Assembly: GCA_949745595.1 (NCBI GenBank)
Contig: CATJWN010000034.1
Span: 1-54,799, forward strand
Source: an uncultured Clostridia bacterium
GTDB taxonomy: Bacteria > Bacillota > Clostridia > TANB77 > CAG-508
Direction of reading: 5' to 3'
DNA: 54,799 bases
The translations under genes were made by a program, and so were the position numbers. Shown here in pieces: positions 17,659-26,671 of the stretch. How positions within the stretch are numbered: the stretch's first letter is position 1; every line of letters begins with the position of its first letter. The notes under the pieces are model-generated. The model had not been told where the DNA came from. It saw only the letters and a program-made list of their open reading frames with translations, and did no database searches.

Positions 17659-18603
17659 ATGAAGGAAGATTTTGATTTTTATAGTAAAACCAGTTTAAAA
17701 TCATATAACTTGGATGACCGTATTCGTTATCAATTAAAAATGCTTGATAGTTTAGACGCATACACTAGAAAACACTCAGAAAATGTTGCATCTATAACTT
17801 GTAGACTTTGTGAATATTTAAAATTAGATCAAGGCTTTACAATTTACTGTACCACTTGCGCATATCTGCATGATATTGGAAAAATATTTATCCCACCTGA
17901 TATACTTCAAAAGCCTACTAGACTTACTCCAGAAGAATATGAAATCATGAAAAGCCATACAACTATTGGCTATAAAATGTGCATGAACGACCCAAAACTA
18001 AGACCTTATGCTGCAGGTACTCTTTTTCATCACGAGGCACTTAATGGTACGGGATATCCTAATGGAATTTCTGCTAATAAAATCCCTTATGAAGCTCAAA
18101 TTATCAGAGTTGCTGACGAATTTGAAGCTATTAGTGCAAAAAGGCAGTATAAAACACACATTGGTATTATTGAAACTTTAAATATATTAATTGATGATAC
18201 AAAACCAAATCCAATTCAATCTATTCCAGATGGATTAAAAATTTTAGCAACTGAAACTAGGCTAGGTAAAATAGATAGAAAGATTGTTAAAGCCTTATTT
18301 AAAGTTGTCATTGACGATACAGAATATGAAATAGCTTCTCGTTCAGACTATTTAGATTATTTGAAAGATGAAATTAAACGTTTTGAAGAAGCTAATAAAT
18401 ATTATAAAAAAATGGAAGACTCAGCTACTGAAAGCAAAAAAGAATACTATCGTGAAGGCGTTGCTGCTCTACTTAGAAGAAATGAAAATGTAGATATGGT
18501 GCCTCAAGCTTTAAAAGAATTGCAGGAAGCGTATAAAGTAAGGAAAGCTCATATTGAAAAGCTTTATTTAGAAGTAAAACAAATAAAAAAATTAGTAGTT
18601 TAA
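17659..18603 (+). CDS. HD-GYP domain phosphodiesterase
   Basis: 314 residues. The HD-GYP core occupies about 30-170: HSENVASITCRLCEYL, AYLHDIGKIFIPP (HD), HTTIGYKM, and HHEALNGTGYPNGISANKIP, which gives HHE and GYP. The family hydrolyses cyclic di-GMP or related dinucleotides. No sensor or receiver domain precedes it. The C-terminal third is helical and probably coiled coil (KDEIKRFEEANKYYKKMEDS). It has its own promoter and an AAAGGAGA ribosome binding site, and is divergent from smc. Confidence 0.85.
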   Translation: MKEDFDFYSKTSLKSYNLDDRIRYQLKMLDSLDAYTRKHSENVASITCRLCEYLKLDQGFTIYCTTCAYLHDIGKIFIPPDILQKPTRLTPEEYEIMKSHTTIGYKMCMNDPKLRPYAAGTLFHHEALNGTGYPNGISANKIPYEAQIIRVADEFEAISAKRQYKTHIGIIETLNILIDDTKPNPIQSIPDGLKILATETRLGKIDRKIVKALFKVVIDDTEYEIASRSDYLDYLKDEIKRFEEANKYYKKMEDSATESKKEYYREGVAALLRRNENVDMVPQALKELQEAYKVRKAHIEKLYLEVKQIKKLVV

Positions 18604-18629
18604 AAAAAGATGCTTATGCATCTTTTTTT
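18602..18629. terminator. Bidirectional terminator, HD-GYP gene and ldh
   Basis: AAAAAAAGATGC / GCATCTTTTTTT with a four-base loop. It overlaps the last codons (KKDA-stop) of the convergent ldh. Confidence 0.85.
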
Positions 18630-19582
18630 AAACTATTTCTTATGTTTTCCATATTCTCTCTTAATATTTTTGCACTATTATTTAATTTCTCTTGATTTTC
18701 AGGAGATAATTCTAGGCTTAAAATTTCTCTAGCTCCATTGCTATTTACAACAGCTGGAACTCCTATATAAATATCTTCTTGACCATATTCCCCATTCAAA
18801 TATGCTGATACTGTAAGGATTTCATTAGTATCATTCATTATAGTTTTAACTATTTTTGCAAGCCCAAGACCAATTCCATAATATGTAGCCTTCTTTCTAT
18901 TGATAATCTCATAAGCTGCATCTCTAACTTCAATATGAATTTTATCAAGGTCAGCCATATCTTTTCCTGCATCTTTAAAAATATCTATAACTCTTTTACA
19001 ACCTACATAAGCATGTTCCCAAGGAACAAATGAAGAATCTCCATGCTCTCCCATTATATATGCGTGAACATTTTTGTTAGAAACATTCAAGTATTCTCCA
19101 ACCATAAATCTAAGTCTTGCTGTATCTAATGCTGTTCCTGAACCAATTACTCTACCTGTAGGAAATTTTGAAACTTCTTGAACTACTTTTGTCATTAAAT
19201 CTACTGGATTTGAAGCAATAAGGAAAATTCCTTTAAAGCCACTGTTTACAACTTGCATAGTGATATCTTTCATTATTTTAGCATTAGCACCTGCTAATTC
19301 TAATCTTGTTTGACCAGGCTTTTGATTTAAACCAGCTGTAATAACTACAATATCTGCATCCTCGCATTCACTATAATCTCCTGCCTTAATTTCCATATGA
19401 CTTGAAGAACATGGTAAACCATGACATAAGTCCATTGCTTCTCCAATTGCTTTATCTTTTAGTACATCTATTAAAACAAGTTCACTTACTCCACTTGCTG
19501 CACCTTGGCTAAGTATTGCGTAAGCCATACTCATTCCTACAAAACCTGTTCCAACTAAAACTAATTTTCTTTTCCCTATCAT
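18614..19582 (-). CDS. ldh: L-lactate dehydrogenase
   Basis: 322 residues. Rossmann motif LVGTGFVGMSMA at the N-terminus; NQKPGQTRLEL carries the Gln that selects lactate/pyruvate over malate, followed by the Arg that binds substrate; the catalytic His is in IMGEHGDSSFVPW. It regenerates NAD from pyruvate in fermentation. GGAGG precedes ATG 19582, 15 bases after proS. Confidence 0.95.
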   Translation of the reverse strand: MIGKRKLVLVGTGFVGMSMAYAILSQGAASGVSELVLIDVLKDKAIGEAMDLCHGLPCSSSHMEIKAGDYSECEDADIVVITAGLNQKPGQTRLELAGANAKIMKDITMQVVNSGFKGIFLIASNPVDLMTKVVQEVSKFPTGRVIGSGTALDTARLRFMVGEYLNVSNKNVHAYIMGEHGDSSFVPWEHAYVGCKRVIDIFKDAGKDMADLDKIHIEVRDAAYEIINRKKATYYGIGLGLAKIVKTIMNDTNEILTVSAYLNGEYGQEDIYIGVPAVVNSNGAREILSLELSPENQEKLNNSAKILRENMENIRNSLKKDA

Positions 19583-19597
19583 ATCTACTTCCTCCTT

Positions 19598-21034
19598 CTA
19601 GTATTGGCGTCCCCAAACTATCATTTTATCAGCTTTTTTACCACATATTGCACAAGTATCTGCTAAATGCTCTTGCTCAAATGGCATACATCTTGAATGT
19701 GCACCTGTAACTTCTTTAACTTTATTCTCGCAAGCTACATCTCCACACCACATTGTTTTTACATATCCTTGATTTTCTTCTAAGTTCTTAGAAATTTCTT
19801 CTAAACTATATGCAATAGTAGTTTTTTCATCTCTATGTTTTGCACATTCATTATACATATTTGTTTGAATCTCTTCTAATAGCTCTGAAATTCTATTTTC
19901 TAAATTGCTAAGTTCTACTGTCTCCTTTTCTAAAGTATCACGTCTAACTAGCATTGCAACTCCATTTTCAATGTCCCTTGGTCCGATTTCAACTCTAACT
20001 GGCACACCTCTCATCTCCCAGTCATTAAACTTAAAACCTGGTGTGTAGTTATCTCTTAAATCAACCTTTGTTCTGAATTTTTTATTTAAGTTTTCAAATA
20101 ACTCTGTTGCTTTTTCTTTAACGCCCTCTTTATGCATTGCAACTGGTACAATAACTACTTGTATTGGTGCAACTCTTGGTGGTAATTTAAGTCCTCTATT
20201 ATCTCCATGTGCCATAATAACTCCACCAATTAGTCTTGTACTAATTCCCCAAGAAGTTTGATAAGCATATTCTTCTTTTCCTTCTCTATTTTGGAATTTA
20301 ACTTCAAATGGTCTTGTAAAGTTTTGGCCAAAATAATGTGAAGTTCCAGCTTGAAGTGCTCTACCATCGTGCATTAGGCTTTCAACTGTATATGTAGCTT
20401 CAGCTCCAGCAAATTGCTCTTTCTCAGTTTTTCTTCCTTTTAATACTGGAATTGCAAGCAAATTCTCTATGACATCTGCATATATATCTAACATTTGAAT
20501 TGTACGTTCTTCAGCTTCTTTTTGTGTTTCATGAATTGTATGACCTTCTTGCCATAAAAATTCTCTTGAACGTAAAAATGGTCTTGTTTCTTTCTCCCAT
20601 CTTAAAACACTACACCATTGGTTATATACCATTGGTAAATCTCTCCAAGAATTTAACCACTTTGAATAAAGTGTTGAAAACATTGTTTCAGAAGTTGGTC
20701 TTATACAATATCTTTCATCTAATTTCTCGCCACCAGCTTCTGTAACCCAAGCTACTTCTGGAGCAAATCCTTCAACATGATCCTTCTCCATTTGTAACAA
20801 ACTCTCTGGAATCAAAACTGGAAAATATACATTTTCTACTCCAGTTTCTTTAAATTTAGCATCTGCATATTTTTGAATATTCTCCCAAATTGCATATCCA
20901 TAAGGTTTAATAGCTATGCACCCTTTTGTGTCTGTATAATCTGCAAGCTCAGCTTTTCTTACTATATCTGTATACCACTGAGCAAAATCCTCTTCTATAT
21001 TTGTAATTTCTTTAACAAATTCTTCTTTTCCCAT
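19598..21034 (-). CDS. proS: Prolyl-tRNA synthetase, archaeal/eukaryal type (ProS type 3)
   Basis: 478 residues without the INS editing domain, which marks the short type 3 form found in many Firmicutes and in Thermus. Class II motifs: [23 protein letters not shown], then [23 protein letters not shown] (motif 2) and [20 protein letters not shown] (motif 3). The anticodon-binding and zinc-like C-terminal domains follow ([17 protein letters not shown]), ending in Tyr. It charges tRNA-Pro. AGGAGGA before the ATG; adjacent to ldh and scpB. Confidence 0.97.
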   Translation of the reverse strand: MGKEEFVKEITNIEEDFAQWYTDIVRKAELADYTDTKGCIAIKPYGYAIWENIQKYADAKFKETGVENVYFPVLIPESLLQMEKDHVEGFAPEVAWVTEAGGEKLDERYCIRPTSETMFSTLYSKWLNSWRDLPMVYNQWCSVLRWEKETRPFLRSREFLWQEGHTIHETQKEAEERTIQMLDIYADVIENLLAIPVLKGRKTEKEQFAGAEATYTVESLMHDGRALQAGTSHYFGQNFTRPFEVKFQNREGKEEYAYQTSWGISTRLIGGVIMAHGDNRGLKLPPRVAPIQVVIVPVAMHKEGVKEKATELFENLNKKFRTKVDLRDNYTPGFKFNDWEMRGVPVRVEIGPRDIENGVAMLVRRDTLEKETVELSNLENRISELLEEIQTNMYNECAKHRDEKTTIAYSLEEISKNLEENQGYVKTMWCGDVACENKVKEVTGAHSRCMPFEQEHLADTCAICGKKADKMIVWGRQY

Positions 21035-21045
21035 AAAAACTCCTC

Positions 21046-21666
21046 CTAAACTTCTACTTTCTCATTTTCTACATTTTTTTCTACTTCCCTTGCGGGTTCT
21101 GGAGCCTCTTTTGGAATAACATCATCTATAACTATTTGTTCATTTTCGTCTAATTTGTATCTTGGAAGCTCTGGTAATTCGTCTAATGAACTTATACCAA
21201 ACATCTTCATAAAATTTGTTGTAACTGAATACATTGTAGGTCTACCTGGCGCGTCAAGTCTTCCGTCATCTTGTATAAGATTATATTCTAAAAGCTTGTA
21301 AATTGTTCCATCAGAACTTACACCACGTATTGCTTCAATTTGAGCTCTAGTAATTTTAGGATTGTATGCAATAATAGATAAAGTTTCTAAAGCAGCATTT
21401 GAAATCGTTGGCTTTGCTCTATTATCAAATAATGGGTATATATAATCATAGTACTCTTTTTTAGTACATAACTGGTATCCATCTTCTACTTTTATAAGCT
21501 CTAAGCCACTATCCTCAGTCTCATATTTAAGTTTCATATTTTGCATAATCTTCTCAATGTCTTCTGAACCAATTTCTAAGGCATTCATAATTTCTTTTAT
21601 CTTAATTTCACGCCCAGTAGAAAATAACATTGCTTCAATTATTGCTTGTTCTTGACTTAAGTTCAT
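21046..21666 (-). CDS. scpB: Segregation and condensation protein B
   Basis: 206 residues with two winged helices. [40 protein letters not shown] and [18 protein letters not shown] are ScpB signatures. It dimerises and binds ScpA to cap the SMC heads. The C-terminus is acidic and extends about 25 residues past the fold. scpA, usually adjacent, is missing here. GGAGGAA precedes the ATG. Confidence 0.95.
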   Translation of the reverse strand: MNLSQEQAIIEAMLFSTGREIKIKEIMNALEIGSEDIEKIMQNMKLKYETEDSGLELIKVEDGYQLCTKKEYYDYIYPLFDNRAKPTISNAALETLSIIAYNPKITRAQIEAIRGVSSDGTIYKLLEYNLIQDDGRLDAPGRPTMYSVTTNFMKMFGISSLDELPELPRYKLDENEQIVIDDVIPKEAPEPAREVEKNVENEKVEV

Positions 21667-21736
21667 TCTTCCTCCTAAAATTAGATTTTACATAGTAATT
21701 ATAATATCAAAAAAAAGTGACTTTTTCAAGAGTTTT

Positions 21737-21766
21737 TTGACATTTACCCCTATTTTATGCTATAAT
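21737..21766 (+). promoter_or_regulatory. Promoter of small acidic protein gene
   Basis: Consensus TTGACA (21737-21742), 18-base spacer, TATAAT (21761-21766). Confidence 0.8.
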
Positions 21767-21806
21767 ATATATGTGAGTATTTTCAAATGAAAAAGGAGAT
21801 TAAAAA

Positions 21807-22019
21807 ATGAATTTGGAAAACGAAAATAAAGAATTAGAAATAGTAATGGGAGATGACACAGAACTTAACATCTCTGAAGTTGGAGATATGACAAATACAT
21901 TAAAACCTAGAAATCATGAGAAAAAAGAAAATATCATTATTCCTGTTAGTTTTACCAAGAAAAAAGAAAAAAATGACGAAGATGATGAAGACGAAGAAGA
22001 ATCAGAAGAAAACAAATAG
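21807..22019 (+). CDS. Small acidic hypothetical protein (70 aa)
   Basis: Product is highly charged: a Glu-rich start, a basic middle (FTKKKEKND) and an Asp/Glu run at the C-terminus (DEDDEDEEESEEN region). No fold or family is recognised and it is probably disordered. It is very likely expressed: a consensus promoter, AAAGGAGA before the ATG and a strong terminator after it. Its gene sits alone between divergent scpB and a convergent membrane protein gene. Confidence 0.65.
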   Translation: MNLENENKELEIVMGDDTELNISEVGDMTNTLKPRNHEKKENIIIPVSFTKKKEKNDEDDEDEEESEENK

Positions 22020-22049
22020 AACCCAGCTTTTTTAAATAAAAGCTGGGTT
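22020..22049. terminator. Terminator after small acidic protein gene
   Basis: AACCCAGCTTTT / AAAAGCTGGGTT 12-bp perfect stem with a 6-base loop, T-rich downstream; usable from both sides. Confidence 0.85.
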
Positions 22050-22055
22050 CTATTT

Positions 22056-22823
22056 TTAATATTCATAATACTCACTAGCATATGGTGTATCATCTGCATA
22101 TCTATCGCTAATTAGAAAATTATAACTTGTATATTCTGGAATATTATGCACTTCTATTGTTTCTGTCTCATTTGAATATAAGGTATATACGTTTAAATCA
22201 GTAACACTAATAGGTTTATTTTCTGCATCAAAGAAAATTAATTGAACTCTAGTAGAATACATTGTATCTGGAGCCTGATTTTCAAGTCTTATCATTAAAT
22301 TTCCATTATCAGATTTTCCTGCTTCTATGTGTACATTCTCTTTCATTATATCAGTCTCTACTGTAAAATTTGGTATTACACTTTCGCCTTCATAATTGTA
22401 ATCGCCATCTACTACTGTATCATTATAACTATATTCATAAGATGGTATATAACTTTCTTGACTAGTATTAGATACAAAAGATCCTATACCTCCAATAATG
22501 CTTGCAATTACCGTTCCAACAAGATTAAAAGCTATATATGCAACTATTATTCCTGTTATTATATTTTTGGGATTTTTTGTAATCACTACCTTCTTCACTC
22601 TTTCACTACTTGCAGAATAAGTATTTTTATATGTATTTCTTCGTTGTGCTTCTGCAAATTTAGCATGTGCTATTTCCTCTATTCTACTTCCTCTATCACT
22701 TAAATCATTAGAACAATTATGCAAATCGTTATACTCTATACCAGAATTTATCTCATCGTCGCCTGTTAAATTATCAAGTCCTATCCTAAACGGGTTATTT
22801 TCTTTAATTGGATCATCATTCAT
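22056..22823 (-). CDS. Hypothetical single-pass membrane protein
   Basis: Start chosen at ATG 22823, where GAGGTG is correctly spaced; an earlier in-frame ATG at 22853 lacks one. The 255-residue product has a polar N-terminal part (about 1-80), one membrane helix (about 86-115, GIIVAYIAFNLVGTVIASII) and an extracellular beta-rich domain of about 130 residues ending YADDTPYASEYYEY. I do not recognise the family. It may be an envelope protein of the kind often found near proteolytic signalling genes; that is a guess. Confidence 0.6.
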   Translation of the reverse strand: MNDDPIKENNPFRIGLDNLTGDDEINSGIEYNDLHNCSNDLSDRGSRIEEIAHAKFAEAQRRNTYKNTYSASSERVKKVVITKNPKNIITGIIVAYIAFNLVGTVIASIIGGIGSFVSNTSQESYIPSYEYSYNDTVVDGDYNYEGESVIPNFTVETDIMKENVHIEAGKSDNGNLMIRLENQAPDTMYSTRVQLIFFDAENKPISVTDLNVYTLYSNETETIEVHNIPEYTSYNFLISDRYADDTPYASEYYEY

Positions 22824-22893
22824 ATTTTTCACCTCAATTATATTGTAACACATAGCTTTTTAAAGTCAATATATCAATTTTTTCATTTTACTA

Positions 22894-22939
22894 TTGACAC
22901 AGACATTTGTATGTGTAATAATATAGACAGACAATTGTC
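22894..22939 (+). promoter_or_regulatory. blaI promoter and twin BlaI-type operators
   Basis: TTGACA at 22894-22899 with an A/T-rich -10 near 22916-22924. Two dyads of the BlaI/CopY type lie over and after it: GACA-TT-TGTA (22902-22911) and GACA-AT-TGTC (22930-22939), 28 bases apart. Autorepression by BlaI is the likely control. Confidence 0.7.
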
Positions 22940-22960
22940 ATTGTAAAGGAGGTACTTCCT

Positions 22961-23341
22961 ATGGAAGAAATAATGAAAAGCTTACCAGATTCAGAACTTA
23001 AAGTTATGCAAATAATTTGGAGAAAACACTCTCCTATGTCAACAGGAGAAATTCTTGCAGAATTAAAAGACGAAGTTGATTGGAAATTATCAACTTTGCA
23101 AGTTATCCTATCAAGATTAACAGAAAAAGGATTTTTAAAAAATTCAAAAAATGGAAGAATCAATTACTACACTCCAATTGTAGATTATTCAAAGTATAAG
23201 AAAAATGAAACTAAAAATTTCATTAAAAAGATGTATGACAACTCTAGCAAAAAACTTATTGTGTCTTTAATTGAAGGTGATAATTCTCTTACTAACGAAG
23301 ACATTGAAGAACTTAAAAATATGTTAAATAGGAGCAAATAA
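22961..23341 (+). CDS. BlaI/MecI-family transcriptional repressor
   Basis: 126 residues. Winged helix about 5-75 (LPDSELKVMQIIWRKHSPMS, LSTLQVILSRLTEKGFLKN), then the dimerisation arm. The family represses its own operon until cleaved by the partner M56 protease. AAAGGAGG before the ATG. The stop overlaps the start of the next gene (TAATGATAG), so the two are translated together. The partner lacks a beta-lactam sensor, so the signal is probably not a beta-lactam binding domain. Confidence 0.93.
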   Translation: MEEIMKSLPDSELKVMQIIWRKHSPMSTGEILAELKDEVDWKLSTLQVILSRLTEKGFLKNSKNGRINYYTPIVDYSKYKKNETKNFIKKMYDNSSKKLIVSLIEGDNSLTNEDIEELKNMLNRSK

Positions 23342-24945
23342 TGATAGAAAAAATTTTTTATAATGTATTTGTATTGGGTTCAATTATTAGTATTTTCATC
23401 TTACCAATACTAATTTTCTTATCTAAAAACAAATACAAATATTATTCAAAAAATATTTATAAATTGTTTTCCATTATCTTATTACTGTTATTTTTGCCCA
23501 TAAATACTTTTAATTTCTCTAACCTAAAAAGTAGTTTTCAAACAGCGTTTGAAGTTGAGTCATCTACTATTATTGCGCCACCTATCTTAAGCAATAATAG
23601 TGAAAATCCAGTAGAGATTAAAGAAAATACTACAGATATTAATCAAACAAATACTATAAAAGTGGAAAATAACATTCTTTATGAAGTTTTTAGCATATTG
23701 CCTTATGTTTGGTTAGGTATTTTAGCACTTACATTATCATATAATTTGCTTAATTATATGTGGTTTTGCCATAAATTAAACTTAAAATATTTTGATATTG
23801 ACTTGCAGAAAATATCTATTGATATTGGTCTAAACAAGAAAGTATTATGCTATACTTCAGAAAATGCACTTTCCCCGATGTCAATTGGAATATTCAAAAA
23901 TAAAATAGTTCTTCCAAGTAATGTTATAATTGACAGTGATTATGAGGCTATTTTAAAACATGAGTTATTTCATATAAAAAGCAAGGACATCTTTTGTAAG
24001 TTTTTATTACTTCTTCTGAATTGTATATATTGGTTTAACCCTATTATCTATAATTTTGCTAATCAATTTGACGAGATATTAGAGCTAAACTGTGATGAGA
24101 ACGTATTAAAAGATAAAAGTAAAGCTTATAGAGTTCATTATGCTGAAATCCTTTTAGAGCAAATTGAAAAAAACAGAACTCAAAAATACAGTTTCTCATT
24201 AAATTTTGCAAATAGGAGGAAAAATATAATGCATAGATTTTCAAACATAATTGATAAATCTAATAAAAAAGGTACAATCCGTCTTGCAACTGTATTTACT
24301 GCACTACTCATTATAGCTTTAGCTATTATAATCAGTGTGCCAACCATTAATTTTGCTACAATGCCACAAGACGAAAATAATAGCAAGCTTGTTCCATTGG
24401 ACACACCTGTAAAAGCAGAACCTGCTTTAGTAGAAAATGGAAATAAAGGTGACTCATCAGAAAAACAAAACATAATAGAAACAGACAAGCCAAAACTTGA
24501 AGCCATTTCTAAAAGTGACGATGTGCCTATTTCTGATGAAGCAAACCCACAGCTTGTTGCTTCTTCTGAAACAAAATCAATTAGTTTAAGCTTACCACTA
24601 ACAAGTGGTTCTTATACTACAACTGCAAAATATGGAGGATCACATACAGGCATTGATTTAGCTGCTTTAAATGGCACAGATATCTATGCCTCAGCAGATG
24701 GAAAAGTTATACTATCAAAGTATGATAATGGATATGGAAATAGAATTGTAATTGAACATTCAGATGGCTTAACAACTAGTTACTCACAATGTTCTAAACT
24801 TTTAGTAGAAGAAGGTGACACTGTAAAAACTGGTGATTTAATTGCAAAAGTTGGGTCAACAGGAAATTCAACTGGTCCACACCTACATTTTGAAATAATG
24901 AAAGATGGAAATTGGATTGATCCTGAAAACTATATATCATTCTAA
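23341..24945 (+). CDS. M56 (BlaR1-type) protease fused to an M23 peptidase domain
   Basis: 534 residues. N-terminal membrane helices (about 1-60 and 115-135), then a BlaR1-like zinc protease loop with HELFHIKSKD (HExxH) near residue 203. A further membrane helix (about 320-340) leads outside to a linker and a C-terminal LytM/M23 domain (about 420-534) with HTGIDL and HLHFEIM, both sets of zinc ligands intact. In BlaR1 the extracellular part is a penicillin-binding sensor; here it is a peptidoglycan hydrolase fold. A sensor of wall state that cleaves BlaI is the natural inference; M56-M23 proteins of this kind are seen in Firmicutes but their signal is not established to my knowledge. Confidence 0.88.
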   Translation: MIEKIFYNVFVLGSIISIFILPILIFLSKNKYKYYSKNIYKLFSIILLLLFLPINTFNFSNLKSSFQTAFEVESSTIIAPPILSNNSENPVEIKENTTDINQTNTIKVENNILYEVFSILPYVWLGILALTLSYNLLNYMWFCHKLNLKYFDIDLQKISIDIGLNKKVLCYTSENALSPMSIGIFKNKIVLPSNVIIDSDYEAILKHELFHIKSKDIFCKFLLLLLNCIYWFNPIIYNFANQFDEILELNCDENVLKDKSKAYRVHYAEILLEQIEKNRTQKYSFSLNFANRRKNIMHRFSNIIDKSNKKGTIRLATVFTALLIIALAIIISVPTINFATMPQDENNSKLVPLDTPVKAEPALVENGNKGDSSEKQNIIETDKPKLEAISKSDDVPISDEANPQLVASSETKSISLSLPLTSGSYTTTAKYGGSHTGIDLAALNGTDIYASADGKVILSKYDNGYGNRIVIEHSDGLTTSYSQCSKLLVEEGDTVKTGDLIAKVGSTGNSTGPHLHFEIMKDGNWIDPENYISF

Positions 24946-24977
24946 CAATAATTTTGTTATTTATACAATAACAAAAA

Positions 24978-25001
24978 ACCGAAAGTTTATAAACTTTCGG
25001 T
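24978..25001. terminator. Terminator after M56-M23 gene
   Basis: ACCGAAAGTTTA / TAAACTTTCGGT perfect palindrome followed by TTTTTT; A-tract upstream allows use by the convergent gene too. Confidence 0.88.
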
Positions 25002-25022
25002 TTTTTTAGTAAGATTTTTAAA

Positions 25023-25817
25023 TTAAACTCCTGCTTTAATATCTCCACAATTCATTTCTATTTTAAGTGTAACTTCTGAATGTCTATTGTTATTATTTAC
25101 CTTACAATCTCCTAAATCTACTTTAGCATCTATGTATACATCATTTTTCTCTTTTATCTTTACATCTCCCATATCACATTTTATAGAAGAATCTTCTTTT
25201 AAATTTACCTTCTCAATTTTAACATCTCCACAATTTGTTCTTATATTTAATTTATTTAAAACTTCCTCTATTTTTACATTTCCCATATCATTTTCAACAT
25301 AAACATTTTTTACCTTGCCTAATTTTACATTTCCACAAGACTCTTTCACTGTTATATTTGCTTTTTCAAGGCTTATAATATCAAGGTTTCCATAGTCTAA
25401 ATTTAGATTAAGCTCTTTATCATAAGTCTTAGGAACATATATAATAATTTCACTTAAATATCCACCAAAAGAAATTATATGATGTTTATGATGTTCTCTA
25501 TAATCAACTCTCAAGTTTCCATTTTCTAAATTTACTTTTAAACCATTATCTTCCTCACCATATACTAAAACTCTAACATTTGAATCATTACTTTCTTCTA
25601 TTTTCACATCACCAGCACTTGATAATACTTCAATATTATTTATAAGCTTTATATCATATCCTTTATCGTAAATAATTTGGTCTGCTTTATTTCCTCTAAC
25701 AAATCCTAATTGTATATTTCCACCATTTACTATACCCATACATAAAATAGCTATTAGTAAAATTATTACAATAGATAACATTACAATCATTGTTATTATT
25801 AACCCTCTATACTTCAT
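25023..25817 (-). CDS. DUF4097/YvlB-like envelope protein
   Basis: 264 residues: one N-terminal membrane helix (about 8-33) then an extracellular beta-solenoid of short repeats (VKIEESNDSNVRV, GNLDIISLEKANITV, GDVKIEK, MGDVKIKEK), the pattern of DUF4097 domains. LiaX/YvlB proteins of this kind take part in envelope stress responses. The start overlaps the end of the upstream XRE gene by 11 bases, so they form an operon. Confidence 0.78.
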   Translation of the reverse strand: MKYRGLIITMIVMLSIVIILLIAILCMGIVNGGNIQLGFVRGNKADQIIYDKGYDIKLINNIEVLSSAGDVKIEESNDSNVRVLVYGEEDNGLKVNLENGNLRVDYREHHKHHIISFGGYLSEIIIYVPKTYDKELNLNLDYGNLDIISLEKANITVKESCGNVKLGKVKNVYVENDMGNVKIEEVLNKLNIRTNCGDVKIEKVNLKEDSSIKCDMGDVKIKEKNDVYIDAKVDLGDCKVNNNNRHSEVTLKIEMNCGDIKAGV

Positions 25818-26478
25818 CTTCTTCGTCCTCCTTTAACATAAATACTAGTTCTACTATTTTAGAAACTATGCCACCAATGATGAAAATTATCCAAGTTATA
25901 TGCCAAGCAAAAGTAGTAAAGCTGACTATAAAATATATTACCGCAGTAATCGTTCCAATCATACTATCTATTTGTTTTAATATTTTTTCTTCTTTTTTCT
26001 CTTCTTTTGTTTTTTCAAATTTAGGTATGCTCATATAGTGTCTAATAATTCTTACTGTTGCCAAGCCTACTATAACTAAAAATATTGATGATGCAATAAT
26101 AGGGTTCATCCTTAACACTGGTATAGTAATCATTATAAATACTACTGCTAAAATATATAAAAACACTGACGTGCTTACTACCTCTGCTGACTTTCTCTTA
26201 ACCTCTTGTTTTGTAAGTGGTCTTTCTTCTTCGACGTCTTCTTTTTTTACTTCTGCCTCTTCCTCCACTTTTTCTTCTGGTTTCTTACCTGTTAATAATT
26301 CTTCTGTTGTAATTTCAAAAAGCTCACATATTGGCATAATTTTATCAAAATCTGGCGTACTTTGGTTTGTTTCCCATTTTGACACTGTTTGTCTTGTTAC
26401 ATTTAATTTTTCTGCAACTTCCTCTTGTGATAAATTCTTTCCTTTTCTAAGTTCGAATAATTTTTCTCCAATATCCAT
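25807..26478 (-). CDS. XRE-family regulator with C-terminal membrane segments
   Basis: 223 residues. HTH at about 5-60 (LRKGKNLSQEEVAEKLNVTR, QTVSKWETNQSTPDFDKIMP), an acidic linker (KPEEKVEEEAEVKKEDVEEE), then four hydrophobic segments (about 105-215). This architecture, a membrane-tethered XRE regulator, is common in Firmicutes. A long dyad over its own -10 suggests autorepression. It is co-transcribed with the DUF4097 gene. Confidence 0.85.
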   Translation of the reverse strand: MDIGEKLFELRKGKNLSQEEVAEKLNVTRQTVSKWETNQSTPDFDKIMPICELFEITTEELLTGKKPEEKVEEEAEVKKEDVEEERPLTKQEVKRKSAEVVSTSVFLYILAVVFIMITIPVLRMNPIIASSIFLVIVGLATVRIIRHYMSIPKFEKTKEEKKEEKILKQIDSMIGTITAVIYFIVSFTTFAWHITWIIFIIGGIVSKIVELVFMLKEDEEDEV

Positions 26479-26496
26479 TTTATTTAACCTCTCTTT

Positions 26497-26524
26497 CTGA
26501 TTAAAATTATACGTTTTTAATCAG
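26497..26524. promoter_or_regulatory. Autorepressor operator over the XRE promoter
   Basis: CTGATTAAAA (26497-26506) and TTTTAATCAG (26515-26524) form a perfect 10-bp dyad with an 8-base spacer. TATAAT on the minus strand (26506-26511) lies inside it. Confidence 0.7.
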
Positions 26525-26538
26525 TTGCTTTCTACCAA

Positions 26539-26580
26539 TTTGACTTTGAAATTTGTCAACCGAAATTAACATTCGGCTTT
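26539..26580. promoter_or_regulatory. Two further dyads upstream of the XRE gene
   Basis: TTGAC...GTCAA (about 26540-26559) and CCGAA-N7-TTCGG (about 26563-26580). They are short and could be operators or chance; nothing else is seen in the 26525-26636 stretch except a TATAAT-like sequence near 26615. Confidence 0.35.
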
Positions 26581-26636
26581 TATCAAGGCTTTTCGGTCTC
26601 ACTTTTATATAAATTATACCACATTTTTTATAAAAA

Positions 26637-26667
26637 AATAGGTGTAAAAATTAATTTTACACCTATT
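26637..26667 (-). terminator. Terminator of copA
   Basis: AATAGGTGTAAAA / TTTTACACCTATT 13-bp stem, followed by TTTTTTTA on the minus strand. Confidence 0.88.
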
Positions 26668-26671
26668 TTCA

